This document shows, in pieces, positions 8,420 through 17,248 of a DNA stretch of 64,000 bases. The DNA comes from Thermoproteota archaeon (GTDB taxonomy: Archaea; Thermoproteota; Thermoprotei_A; EX4484-217-1), in contig JAPDJU010000005.1 of NCBI GenBank assembly GCA_029258915.1, positions 124,001 to 188,000 of the forward strand. The letters run 5' to 3'. Made by a program: the position numbers and the translations under genes. The notes beneath the pieces were generated by a model. That model was not told the DNA's origin. It saw only the letters and a program-made list of their open reading frames with translations, and did not search any database. Numbering within the stretch: position 1 is the stretch's first letter; each line of letters starts with the position of its first letter.

Positions 8420-9637
8420 TTATAGAGTGCTTCTCTGCTGCATGATAATACTATGTGGCTTTATTTTTTCATGAGACTTAATTATACTTCCAGCAAACAA
8501 TGTGCTGTTAGCACCTATGTAAACATTACAACCAATGATTGCTCCAAGCTTTGTTAATAACTTTCCTTTAACTCTTACTGGATGTAATCGGCTGACTTTT
8601 ACACCAGAGGGCAAAATGTTTAATGTAACCGTGTGTGGTCCTAAAACACTGCTTTCGCCTATTACTGTATCGCCTATGTAGTTATATGAACTCACAGTTA
8701 CGTTAGGCTGTATAGAGGAATGTTTTACCTCACTAAATGCGCCTACTATAACATTTTCTTCTACTGACGTGTATTCTCTTATTAAACAATGATCTCCTAT
8801 AAAGCTATTTTTACCTATATATGCAGGGCCTTTTATTACAGCGTAATGGCTTATTTCGGCTTCATCATCTATTATTAATGGTCCTTCAATTACCGCTTTA
8901 GATGATATTGTAGCTTTACTACTTATATGTGAAAATCGTAGATCTCTAAGGACATATTCATTGGCTTTTAAAATATCCCACGGATACCCTATATCGACCC
9001 ACCAGTCTTCCCAAAAACTAGGTACTACAGTGTATTCTTTTGCTAGCATGTTTAATGCTTCTGTAAAACCGTGTTCCTCAACATAGTTTAAGAAGGTTGA
9101 AGGTAAAACAAAAATGCCTGCTACTGCTAATGTGCTTTCTGCTTTTTCGGGTACAGGTTTTTCACTGATGCTAACTATTTTGTTTTCGCTAATGTATGCT
9201 ACTCCATACGATTCAACATCAAGTTTAGGTGATAAAAGCATGGATGCTTCGGCACCACTGTTAATATGCGTTTCTAATGTTCTAATATATGCTTTAGGGT
9301 TAACTACTATGTCTCCATAGGCTAATACGAAGTTTGGACTTCTTATAAGGTCCTTGGCTGAAAGTATGGCAGCATCTATTCCTTTGCCTTTCTGATAAAC
9401 TATTGTTATAGAGAGAGTACGGCCCCATTTTTCCTCAACATATTTAGCAAGTTTCTTATGAGATAGCACTACTATGATTTCATCTAATGGAAGCTTAGAT
9501 AGACCTTCTAAAACATAATCTATTACCGGTTTACCTACAATACGGACCATGGATTTCGGCATACAATCAGTTATAGGTTTAAGTCTTTCTCCTCTTCCTC
9601 CGGCTAATACTACGGCTTTTAACCTATATTGAAACAT
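8420..9637 (-). CDS. Bifunctional sugar-1-phosphate nucleotidylyltransferase / acetyltransferase (GlmU-like)
   Basis: The N-terminal nucleotidyltransferase domain has LAGGRGERLKP at 11-21 and Lys28 of the P-K-S-M motif. The C-terminal left-handed beta helix starts near residue 240 with hexapeptide repeats (I-G-D-H-C, I-G-D-T-V-I, I-G-C-N-V-Y-I-G-A-N). This is the archaeal arrangement seen in Sulfolobus ST0452-type enzymes, which form UDP-GlcNAc or dTDP-sugars and acetylate GlcN-1-P. At 405 residues it is full length. It lies 14 bases downstream of glmS on the same strand, so it probably completes the UDP-GlcNAc pathway. Confidence 0.87.
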   Translation of the reverse strand: MFQYRLKAVVLAGGRGERLKPITDCMPKSMVRIVGKPVIDYVLEGLSKLPLDEIIVVLSHKKLAKYVEEKWGRTLSITIVYQKGKGIDAAILSAKDLIRSPNFVLAYGDIVVNPKAYIRTLETHINSGAEASMLLSPKLDVESYGVAYISENKIVSISEKPVPEKAESTLAVAGIFVLPSTFLNYVEEHGFTEALNMLAKEYTVVPSFWEDWWVDIGYPWDILKANEYVLRDLRFSHISSKATISSKAVIEGPLIIDDEAEISHYAVIKGPAYIGKNSFIGDHCLIREYTSVEENVIVGAFSEVKHSSIQPNVTVSSYNYIGDTVIGESSVLGPHTVTLNILPSGVKVSRLHPVRVKGKLLTKLGAIIGCNVYIGANSTLFAGSIIKSHEKIKPHSIIMQQRSTL

Positions 9638-9651
9638 GAAAATATTACCTC

Positions 9652-11484
9652 CTATTCTACTGTTACGGTTTTAGCTAAGTTTCTTGGTTTATCAGGGTCG
9701 TAACCTCTTTTTACTGCTGAATAGTAAGCTAGCAGTTGCAGTATTGGTGTGTATGTCATAGGGGAAATTAAATGGTCATGTAAAGGTATTTTAATGCTGT
9801 GATCTAAGACTTCTTTAAATTCTTCGAAGTGTTCTGGAATTAAACCGATGGTTAAAGCGTTTCTAGCTTTCATTTCAGTTACATTTCCGAGAATGTTTTC
9901 ACTATTTTCATCATCTAAAACTATAAACAATACTGGGAAGTCTTTTTCAACTAATGCTATTGGGCCGTGTTTGCTTTCCCCGGCTGGATATGCTTCGGCG
10001 TGAATGTATGCTATTTCTTTAAGCTTTAAAGCTCCCTCCATAGCTATAGGTACTCCAAGCCCTCTACCAAGATAGTACATGCTATTTTTCCTATGTACAA
10101 TTTCAGCAATACTATTAACAAATGCCTCATGTTTCATAATTGTTTTCTCAACGATTTTAGGAGTTTTTTCTAATTGTTTTCTTAAATCAGCTATTTCGCT
10201 TACATCTAAAGAATTATTTAGCTCTGCGGCTTTTAATACCGTGGCCAATTCAACAAGTACTTGTGTTGTAAAAGTCTTTGTTGCTGCAACGCCTATCTCA
10301 GGACCTGCCCTCGTATATACTGTTAAATCACTTTCTCTTGGAATTGCACTATCGATAACATTAGATATTGCAAGTATTTTTGCTCCTCGCTTTTTAAACT
10401 CTCTTACCGCCATTAACGTGTCTATAGTTTCACCGCTTTGAGAAATAGCTATTAATAGGTCTCCATGCTTAACTGATCTAACATACTTACTATATTCACT
10501 AGCTATTAGTGGTATTGTAGCAATCCCTGCTATAGAGTTAAGATAGTAATCCAATACTAAACCGGCATGAAAGCTTGTACCTGCAGCTGTAATAAACACC
10601 CTTCTAGCATTAATAATCATATTAGCTGCCTGCTCTATTTCTTCACCTAAACCATTTATTGTTTCTCTTAAGGCTCTGGGCTGCTCATGAATTTCTTTTA
10701 ACATATAATGTGGGTATCCAGCTTTTGCAGCCATTTCGGCAGTCCAGCTTATGAACCTAAGCCTCTTACTTAAATCTACAATTTTTCCTGTGTGCAGATT
10801 TTCAATAAAAACATTGGTTGGTGTTATATATCCTACTTCGAAGTCTTTAACAACAACTATTCTTCTTGTATGTTCGAGAAAAGCAGGTATATCGCTTGCT
10901 ATGAAGTTAAATCCGTCACCAATACCTATTATTAATGGTGAATCTTTTTTAGCAAAAAATATGGTGTTAGGTTCTGAGATAATTATCGCAGCTATGGCAT
11001 AACTTCCTTTAACGTGGCTTATAGCTTTTTTAAATGCCTCATAGGGTTTAAATCCCTTATTCAAATATTCTTCTATTAAATGAGCTACTACTTCAGTATC
11101 TGTTTCGCTGCGAAAAATGTGTCCTTTAGCTATTAGCTTCTTTTTCAGTTCCATATAGTTTTTAATTATCCCATTATGGACAATAGCTACGATTCTTCCA
11201 CAATCAATGTGTGGATGCGCATTATTATCGCTAGGTGCTCCATGGGTAGCCCATCTGGTATGGCCTATAACGGTGTTTCCCGGTACTCCATCAAAGTTCA
11301 TTCTTCTATGAACTTCCTCTATTTTACCTTTACCTTTTCTAACAACTATCATTCCTTTGAATATTGAAGCTAAACCTACGCTATCATAACCTCTATATTC
11401 CAGCTTTTCTAGACATTTCCGTATAATTTTAGCTGGTGAGCTTAATTTTCCTTGAAGACACGTTACACCAACAATACCACACAT
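9652..11484 (-). CDS. glmS: Glutamine--fructose-6-phosphate aminotransferase (isomerizing)
   Basis: Makes glucosamine-6-phosphate from fructose-6-phosphate and glutamine, the first step of UDP-GlcNAc synthesis. The class II glutaminase nucleophile is Cys2 (MCGIVGV). Two SIS sugar-isomerase domains follow (T-A-A-G-T-S-F-H and Y-Y-L-G-R-G segments), and the C-terminal D-K-P-R-N-L-A-K-T-V-T-V-E is canonical. 610 residues is normal. Its ATG overlaps the stop of the upstream membrane gene (TAATG at 11484), so the two are translationally coupled. Confidence 0.96.
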   Translation of the reverse strand: MCGIVGVTCLQGKLSSPAKIIRKCLEKLEYRGYDSVGLASIFKGMIVVRKGKGKIEEVHRRMNFDGVPGNTVIGHTRWATHGAPSDNNAHPHIDCGRIVAIVHNGIIKNYMELKKKLIAKGHIFRSETDTEVVAHLIEEYLNKGFKPYEAFKKAISHVKGSYAIAAIIISEPNTIFFAKKDSPLIIGIGDGFNFIASDIPAFLEHTRRIVVVKDFEVGYITPTNVFIENLHTGKIVDLSKRLRFISWTAEMAAKAGYPHYMLKEIHEQPRALRETINGLGEEIEQAANMIINARRVFITAAGTSFHAGLVLDYYLNSIAGIATIPLIASEYSKYVRSVKHGDLLIAISQSGETIDTLMAVREFKKRGAKILAISNVIDSAIPRESDLTVYTRAGPEIGVAATKTFTTQVLVELATVLKAAELNNSLDVSEIADLRKQLEKTPKIVEKTIMKHEAFVNSIAEIVHRKNSMYYLGRGLGVPIAMEGALKLKEIAYIHAEAYPAGESKHGPIALVEKDFPVLFIVLDDENSENILGNVTEMKARNALTIGLIPEHFEEFKEVLDHSIKIPLHDHLISPMTYTPILQLLAYYSAVKRGYDPDKPRNLAKTVTVE

Positions 11485-12872
11485 TATGTTCTTATCCTCT
11501 TTTTGATTTTCACCAGTAAACTCTTCTCTAAGTAAGCTAAGCCATATTTATGCGGTGTAAGATTGTAAAGAATGATAATAAGTAAAGCATTATGTAAAGC
11601 TACGGTTAGTGCACCGAACACGTTAAAGTTAATGTAGAAGAACTCCATTATGCCGTAAAAATACGTTTCAAAAAACGCTAATATGTTTCTTACTACGAAC
11701 TTCGCTGATCCCTCAAATGACATGAGCAGTAGATTTCTCGCACTATATGGATGCATATCTTCTTCAATAATTATATTCTCATTCAATACAGCTGGAGGGA
11801 AATAGTATAGTAATGGATAAATGAGCGAGCCTGTGAGTGTAGCTAAAAGTAATATGTATTTAAGTATATTTTTGCTGTTTCTGCTTAAAACATATGTTAT
11901 AAATGGGTAAGCCCAAAGAATGTATTGTGGGTTCTGTACCTTGTTAAATACTATGAAAACCAAAATTAATGCCCCTATCGCTTTAAATATGCTATCTTTG
12001 TCTCCTTCCTTAATTTTAACCTTGAACAGAACATACGAGTACACAAGCACAAATAAAGGTATCCAAACCCAGCTTAACATATTTGCATATTCAAATTTAT
12101 AGTTCGAAATAAGCATGGGTACATTAAATATAGATAGCATCTGCGGATACCGTGAAGCATGGAATTCAAAAACCTTCTTAATCATCAATACAGGGCTGTA
12201 TAGTAGGAACGGCAATGATATTGTAATCACAGGCAGCATGAAAAATAGTAAAAATCTCATAAGCTGATTTCTGTTACCTTTAAGAACTTTAAATACAAGC
12301 GGGATTAAAATTACAGGAACAAATTTTAAGGCTGTACCCAGACCCCAGAAGAGACCTGCTCTTTCATATTTTTTCTTAACAAAAGAGTAAGCCCCTAAAA
12401 CCATAAACAATACCATTAAAGGATCAAACTGATAAGCCAAATAAACTATCCATACAGGAATACCAAAAATCCACCATTTAGCTACCTTCCATCCCTCATT
12501 CCTATATAAAATGTAGCCTGTTAATACTATAGAGAATGTTAAGGGTATTCTCATGAGTAGTCTCATGGAGTCTATGTAAAATGTAGAACTGGCTATGTTA
12601 GCTAGGTTTATTAGAAAAGTTATAAGCGCATTTGATATCATATAGGTTAAGATGAACACTATAGGAACTAACGGCATATATCCTGCCTTTCTCGCATCGC
12701 TATATATTCTTAGGATATTTTTATTTTCAGCTATTTTAGCCCATTCCATGAAGACTTTTATATCGTAATAGTTCCATGCAATCCAGCTTGTGGTTATAAG
12801 CAATACTATGGCTAATGCAAAGAATAGTCCCTCCTTACGCTTCCTTAAGAACTCTAAAATTATAATTGGCAT
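11484..12872 (-). CDS. Polytopic membrane protein, probable GT-C glycosyltransferase
   Basis: 462-residue protein with about ten to eleven hydrophobic segments. The first extracytoplasmic loop contains an acidic motif in Y-Y-D-I-K-V-F-M-E-W. A later segment A-L-K-F-V-P-V-I-L-I-P resembles the lipid-linked-sugar mannosyltransferases of the GT87/DUF2029 type. Those enzymes use polyprenyl-phosphate sugars outside the membrane. It directly precedes and overlaps glmS by one base, tying it to sugar metabolism, perhaps N-glycan or surface-polymer assembly. The sugar transferred is unknown. Confidence 0.7.
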   Translation of the reverse strand: MPIIILEFLRKRKEGLFFALAIVLLITTSWIAWNYYDIKVFMEWAKIAENKNILRIYSDARKAGYMPLVPIVFILTYMISNALITFLINLANIASSTFYIDSMRLLMRIPLTFSIVLTGYILYRNEGWKVAKWWIFGIPVWIVYLAYQFDPLMVLFMVLGAYSFVKKKYERAGLFWGLGTALKFVPVILIPLVFKVLKGNRNQLMRFLLFFMLPVITISLPFLLYSPVLMIKKVFEFHASRYPQMLSIFNVPMLISNYKFEYANMLSWVWIPLFVLVYSYVLFKVKIKEGDKDSIFKAIGALILVFIVFNKVQNPQYILWAYPFITYVLSRNSKNILKYILLLATLTGSLIYPLLYYFPPAVLNENIIIEEDMHPYSARNLLLMSFEGSAKFVVRNILAFFETYFYGIMEFFYINFNVFGALTVALHNALLIIILYNLTPHKYGLAYLEKSLLVKIKKRIRT

Positions 12873-12931
12873 TCAGATTTCACTACTTGAATTTAGTTAG
12901 AAAAGTATGCTTTAAGTGTTATCTAAAGATG

Positions 12932-13942
12932 TTATTTCTGAATCTCAACAGTTACTCCTTTAGCTGAAATGCGAGCATCCATAGGGGTTCCACCAATAAT
13001 TCTAATTGCAGTACTTACCTCAGCTACTCTTCCTGGAGCCAATGCTATCATGCATCCTCCTCCACCAGCACCTGTGAGTTTTGAGCCTAAAGCTCCTGCC
13101 TGTCTGGCAGCATAGACTAAGTCGTTTAGCTCTTTCGTTGAAACACCTAATGCGTCTAATAGACCATGATTTATGTTCATTAGCTCCCCTATTTCAATGA
13201 TGTTCCCTTCAAGTAGGGCTTCCCTTGCTTCATTAGTTACTTTCCCTATTAGCTTAATTATTGTGCTTATTACTTCTTCTCTCTTATCCTTGAGCTTTTT
13301 AACTTTGGTAACAAGCTCCTTTGTTGTACTTTTTCTTTCAACATAGCCTATTACTATAGGGTATTCGTTCTTAAGCTTAAGATGCTCTATTAGCGGTTCA
13401 CCGGGCCTAGGCTTAATATATAATGTCCCTCCATATGTTGCTATTGACGTATCCATAGGGCTCGCTGCTCCTTGAACTTCAAGTTCTGTTCTATGACCTA
13501 GTTTAGCTATTTCTTTAGGTGATAATTCGTAACCTAAAGCATAAGCATAAGAAGCTATAGTTGCTACAGCTACAGCGGCGCTTGTTCCTAAACCTGCCCC
13601 CACAGGCATTGTTGATCTGACTTCAACATTAGCTCCTTTCATCTCCCCAACATGGTTAGCTGTCAGTTCAACAGCCTTTTTAATGTAGCTAACGGCTGAA
13701 ACAACTCTACCATAATCTGTTTCTAAAGTTAACTCTCCAGTATCGCTAATGAATGTTAAAATAATGCCTGGTATTTTTAGGTCCATTGCAGCTATTTTTA
13801 GGTTCTTATCGCTTCTTAGAGAAGTTTTAACATATAATCTTCGCGAAATAGCTGTGACTATTGCGGGTTCTCCATAAACTATTGCATGTTCGCCAAAAAG
13901 TGTTACTTTTCCCGGTGCGGATGCAATAACGTGCACAGTCAC
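12932..13942 (-). CDS. mvk: Mevalonate kinase
   Basis: GHMP-family kinase phosphorylating mevalonate, in the archaeal isoprenoid route to ether lipids. Motif 1 is APGKVTLFGEHAIVYGEPA (residues 9-27). Motif 2 is PVGAGLGTSAAV (about 113-124), the phosphate loop. Motif 3 is LTGAGGGGCMIA near 288-299. 336 residues is typical. The lysine or arginine of the first motif and the catalytic aspartate in the A-A-S-P-M-D segment are present. A small hypothetical gene lies 20 bases upstream on the same strand. Confidence 0.94.
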   Translation of the reverse strand: MTVHVIASAPGKVTLFGEHAIVYGEPAIVTAISRRLYVKTSLRSDKNLKIAAMDLKIPGIILTFISDTGELTLETDYGRVVSAVSYIKKAVELTANHVGEMKGANVEVRSTMPVGAGLGTSAAVAVATIASYAYALGYELSPKEIAKLGHRTELEVQGAASPMDTSIATYGGTLYIKPRPGEPLIEHLKLKNEYPIVIGYVERKSTTKELVTKVKKLKDKREEVISTIIKLIGKVTNEAREALLEGNIIEIGELMNINHGLLDALGVSTKELNDLVYAARQAGALGSKLTGAGGGGCMIALAPGRVAEVSTAIRIIGGTPMDARISAKGVTVEIQK

Positions 13943-13962
13943 GGCTTAAACCTCTTAATTTA

Positions 13963-14301
13963 TTAAAAGGGACTTGCAACACTTTCTCCGAAGTTTAATG
14001 CGTCAACAAGCTGTTTAACGTTGAAAGCTACAAAGCCCATTGCCGCATCCGGCATTCTTTGTTTAACCTTAGTCTTGAAGTGTTTTATTCTTTCCTCGTA
14101 TTCCTTAGCACTATCTACAATAGTTATTTCCTCGTATACAAAAACAGTGTCTCCTTTTCTAGCAGTACATATTAAGTGTAAAGCAACTTCTCTAACCATT
14201 TCCTTAGTCCTTATACAGAAGAATCTTTGAGAACCTTCGGTTATTTTTACAAAATCGTCAAAATCCATAACGTAAGCTATGGCTCCTGCCACGCGAAACA
14301 C
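13963..14301 (-). CDS. Uncharacterised archaeal protein, 112 aa
   Basis: Small protein of unknown function starting with GTG at 14301; GTG at residue 4 is equally possible. It looks like a compact alpha/beta domain, with strand A-I-A-Y-V-M-D-F-D-D-F-V, a helix, T-V-F-V-Y-E-E-I-T-I, a charged helix, and a final G-F-V-A-F-N-V-K-Q-L-V-D-A-L. No cysteine pair, membrane segment or catalytic motif is evident. It is located 20 bases upstream of mevalonate kinase in the same direction, so co-transcription is likely; this says little about its role. Confidence 0.6.
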   Translation of the reverse strand: MFRVAGAIAYVMDFDDFVKITEGSQRFFCIRTKEMVREVALHLICTARKGDTVFVYEEITIVDSAKEYEERIKHFKTKVKQRMPDAAMGFVAFNVKQLVDALNFGESVASPF

Positions 14302-14369
14302 CTATATTTAGGTTGAAATAGACAATTATAAAACAGTTAGGTATATACGTAATTATAGGAGAAATAAAT

Positions 14370-14744
14370 ATGCTCGACGGTCTGCCATTAGAGCTAAAGC
14401 GTAAGCTGTTGAAAAAACAAAGGGAAATTATTGAAGAATGTCTTAGAAAACAGAAAAATAAAGAATTTAAAAGAAAACCTAAGGAAATAGTGTTATCAGT
14501 GTTAGATAAGAAAGCGAAAGAAGTGTTTGCTGAAGCTGAAAAGCAGTATCCCGGTGTAATCGACTACATAACTGAGGTCTTAGCAAAATACATCATAGAA
14601 AAAAGTGTGAAAAGCATAGATGCATATGAGCTCTATAACTTACTTTTAGCTCTTGGCTTAGAAGTTAGACTTCCATTAAAAATAAAATTTGTAAGACATG
14701 GTAAAGAGTTTAGTGTTGAGGAATATGTGAAAGATGAGGAATAA
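14370..14744 (+). CDS. Uncharacterised basic helical protein, 124 aa
   Basis: 124-residue, highly charged, mostly helical protein. The first 50 residues are very basic (K-R-K-L-L-K-K, K-N-K-E-F-K-R-K-P-K), suggesting nucleic-acid contact. The middle holds a D-Y-I-T-E-V-L-A-K-Y helix and the end a short acidic tail. Function not recognised. Its 3' end overlaps the start of the threonine synthase-like gene by 11 bases, so the two form an operon and are probably coupled in translation. Confidence 0.65.
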   Translation: MLDGLPLELKRKLLKKQREIIEECLRKQKNKEFKRKPKEIVLSVLDKKAKEVFAEAEKQYPGVIDYITEVLAKYIIEKSVKSIDAYELYNLLLALGLEVRLPLKIKFVRHGKEFSVEEYVKDEE

Positions 14745-16128
14745 AATGCGTTTTCGATGCCAAAATTGTAACAGTATATATGATGAGCCTAGAATGTTAT
14801 GTCCTAAATGTGGGGGCCTTATTCTTACATATTATCCTAAACCTAAAGCACTTAATATATGCAATGAATATGAAGGAGTATGGAAATATAGAGACAATTT
14901 ACCACCTATACCAATAAACTATGTGATATCGCTTTATGAAGGAAATACTCCTCTTTTCAAAATAAAGAACTTTACCAAGAAAATCAAGTATAGAGGGAAA
15001 ATATACGTTAAGGACGAAACAAGAAATCCTACTGGAAGTTTTCGAGACCGTGTTGCTACAGTTATAGTTTCCCACGCTTTATACGTTGATGCTAAAAAGC
15101 TGGTATGTGCAACTGATGGAAACACGGGTGCTTCCATAGCAGCTTATGCTGCAAAAGCTGGAATAGAGTGCTCAGCTATAGTGCCTAAAAATGCAGACTA
15201 TGGTAAAATACTTCAGATGCTAGCTTATGGAGCAGAAATTTTAGAGTATGGTGAGATAATAGATGAGGCAGTATTAAAAGCACTGGAAGTAGCATTAACT
15301 GAGAAGTATTATCAAGCAACAGCAGAACTTAATCCCCTATCGATAGAGGGGCTAAAAACAATAGCCTATGAAATCTATGAAGTCTTAGGTAAAGTACCGG
15401 ATTGGCTGGTTATACCGACAGGTTCAGGTCTCACATTACTTAGCACAATACTTGGTTTTAAAGAACTACATAGTTTAAGTTTAGTTAGTAAAAAACCTAA
15501 ATTCCTTATAGTTCAATCCTTAGCTTGTTCACCAATAGTTGATTTCATAGAAGGTTCTAAAGTAGAACGTAGACCAAGAAAACACATACCAGGTCTGGAT
15601 GTATGTAAACCAATGATTTACACGCATATCGTAAACTTGATTAAGGAATATGAGTGTAGAGGTGTTAGAATAAATTACGTTGAAGCTTTAAATTACGTAG
15701 ACGTAGTTGCAAAACTTGAAGGACTTTTCCTAGAGCCAGCTGCTGCAGCAGCTTTTGCAGGACTAGCTAAAGCCGTTAAGGAGGCTATAATAGAACCGGG
15801 CGATGAAGTTGTTGTTTTAGCTTCCGCTACAGGGCTAAAGGCCTCTATGCTTTATGCAAAAGAACCCTCAAGGAAAAAGTACATACCAAAACTAACTGGA
15901 TTAAACACTAAGGCCTTAATTCTTGAAATTCTGAAAGCAAAAGGCCCCATCCACGGTTATGCCATATGGAAAGAGCTAGGTCTTATGTTATCTGTACAAG
16001 CCGTATATCAGCATTTAGAAGAGTTGAGAAGAAAAGGTTTAGTGAAAGTTAAAGTCGTTGGAAGGAAAAAACTGTATAGCCTAACAGATAAGGGACTACA
16101 GTTTTCTGAGATACTTGGCAAAATATGA
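14734..16128 (+). CDS. Threonine synthase-like protein fused to PadR-type wHTH; PLP lysine replaced by arginine
   Basis: Fold-type II PLP-enzyme architecture. The N-terminal zinc ribbon has Cys9, Cys12, Cys23 and Cys26. A threonine synthase-like body spans about 45-385 (D-E-T-R-N-P-T-G-S-F, A-T-D-G-N-T-G-A-S, P-T-G-S-G, E-P-A-A-A-A-A). Residues about 388-464 form a PadR-like winged helix (I-H-G-Y-A-I-W-K-E-L ... V-Y-Q-H-L-E-E-L-R-R-K-G-L-V). The family has the Schiff-base lysine in S-F-K-D-R; here the codon is CGA, giving Arg104 in S-F-R-D-R. It may therefore be a non-catalytic ligand sensor and regulator rather than ThrC. An alternative is an enzyme with altered chemistry. Confidence 0.8.
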   Translation: MRNKMRFRCQNCNSIYDEPRMLCPKCGGLILTYYPKPKALNICNEYEGVWKYRDNLPPIPINYVISLYEGNTPLFKIKNFTKKIKYRGKIYVKDETRNPTGSFRDRVATVIVSHALYVDAKKLVCATDGNTGASIAAYAAKAGIECSAIVPKNADYGKILQMLAYGAEILEYGEIIDEAVLKALEVALTEKYYQATAELNPLSIEGLKTIAYEIYEVLGKVPDWLVIPTGSGLTLLSTILGFKELHSLSLVSKKPKFLIVQSLACSPIVDFIEGSKVERRPRKHIPGLDVCKPMIYTHIVNLIKEYECRGVRINYVEALNYVDVVAKLEGLFLEPAAAAAFAGLAKAVKEAIIEPGDEVVVLASATGLKASMLYAKEPSRKKYIPKLTGLNTKALILEILKAKGPIHGYAIWKELGLMLSVQAVYQHLEELRRKGLVKVKVVGRKKLYSLTDKGLQFSEILGKI

Positions 16129-17172
16129 GTAATATGCTTTATCTATTCTCTTTATGTAGCGTAAGGCTTCCATAGGTTCTAAAACTCCCGCTCTAGTTTC
16201 TCTCAAGATCCTTTCAAATGCTATAAATTTCATCCACCTGTGCCTTTTAATTGCTTCTCTCAAGAGTGGACATCCATAAACGTAGTCGGGCTTCCTTCTA
16301 AGGATTTCTTTAGCAATAGACTTAGTATCAAACTTTGTAAGAGCTAGTGCTCCTGGAAGATTGATTCTAATAATGCCGTATTCCATGATAAACATTACTG
16401 AACTATATGATGTTGAAAGCAGGTCTCCGAAGAAAACAAGTTGCACATTTCTTCTTCTTGCCCAGTTATACACAGTCTTAGCTATTATAGGATAACACAG
16501 GCTACATGGCATAACTCTTCCTTCTAAAGCTGCTTCTACTATTTTGTTGAAAGGCTCTCTTGGACTTATGAAGTGATGTACTATGTTAAGTTTTTCTACA
16601 GCATGTTCTATGTCTTCCTTAACTTCGTCTGGAATAATATACGGTCCAGGATTAACGGTTAAAGCTATTACGTTTAATCCTAACTTTTTAAGAATATAAA
16701 GCATAGCTGTACTGTCTACACCTCCCGAGTATGCGGCTACAACATCAGCTTCATTTTCACTTTTAATTTCAGGCATTGTTCTGGGAGGATATTTTAATTC
16801 TGCTATAAGGAGAGGTTCGATATAAGTGGACAATATTTTACTTACATATTTGTTCTCTAATTTATTTGCTATCTGTTTTAATTTCTCCAAAGCACCTTTT
16901 ATTCTCAACATTTTAGTATTTAAATCACTAAGTGCAATTACTGTAATATCCTTAACTCTCAGCTTTTCCTTTAATTTCTTAACCTTTAGACCACCATAAC
17001 CTACTAAAGAGCTTTTATCTGGTCTATCAAGGACTATTATATAAAGTATGTTTTGACTTTCGTCATATACTACATTAACTATTTTTGGTTCGTATCTTGG
17101 TATAACCTTGCTTTCTACTTCAATTTTATGTAACGTTAGAAGAACATCTTCTTTTGTAAATATAGGTGACAC
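16096..17172 (-). CDS. PP-loop ATPase with N-terminal KH-like region
   Basis: PP-loop (adenine alpha-hydrolase) enzyme with SGGVDS at residues 149-154. An M-P-C-S-L-C segment near 216-221 could carry a sulfur or metal. Such enzymes adenylate a carbonyl or uridine for thiolation, amidation or lysidine formation. The N-terminal about 100 residues contain G-Y-G-G (58-61) between a helix and strand, as in KH RNA-binding domains, favouring a tRNA or RNA substrate. It starts at GTG 17172. It converges with the ThrC-like gene, overlapping it by 33 bases. A C/D box sRNA ends 13 bases upstream. Confidence 0.72.
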   Translation of the reverse strand: MSPIFTKEDVLLTLHKIEVESKVIPRYEPKIVNVVYDESQNILYIIVLDRPDKSSLVGYGGLKVKKLKEKLRVKDITVIALSDLNTKMLRIKGALEKLKQIANKLENKYVSKILSTYIEPLLIAELKYPPRTMPEIKSENEADVVAAYSGGVDSTAMLYILKKLGLNVIALTVNPGPYIIPDEVKEDIEHAVEKLNIVHHFISPREPFNKIVEAALEGRVMPCSLCYPIIAKTVYNWARRRNVQLVFFGDLLSTSYSSVMFIMEYGIIRINLPGALALTKFDTKSIAKEILRRKPDYVYGCPLLREAIKRHRWMKFIAFERILRETRAGVLEPMEALRYIKRIDKAYYSYFAKYLRKL

Positions 17173-17185
17173 CTAGAATTTATTT

Positions 17186-17234
17186 TCAGCGGAGGTTCAT
17201 TTCATCATTTACTCAGTTTAGTCAGCTTCATCAT
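17186..17234 (-). ncRNA. C/D box sRNA (dual guide)
   Basis: Read on the minus strand: C ATGATGA (17228-17234), guide AGCTGACTAAA (11 nt), D' CTGA (17213-17216), spacer GTAA, C' ATGATGA (17202-17208), guide AATGAACCTCCG (12 nt), D CTGA (17186-17189). All four boxes are consensus and the spacing is textbook for an archaeal 2'-O-methylation guide. It fills the gap between thrS and the PP-loop gene, on their strand. Predicted targets are UUUAGUCAGCU and CGGAGGUUCAUU; I could not place them in rRNA or tRNA by eye. Confidence 0.88.
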
Positions 17235-17248
17235 TCTCTTTTACAGTT

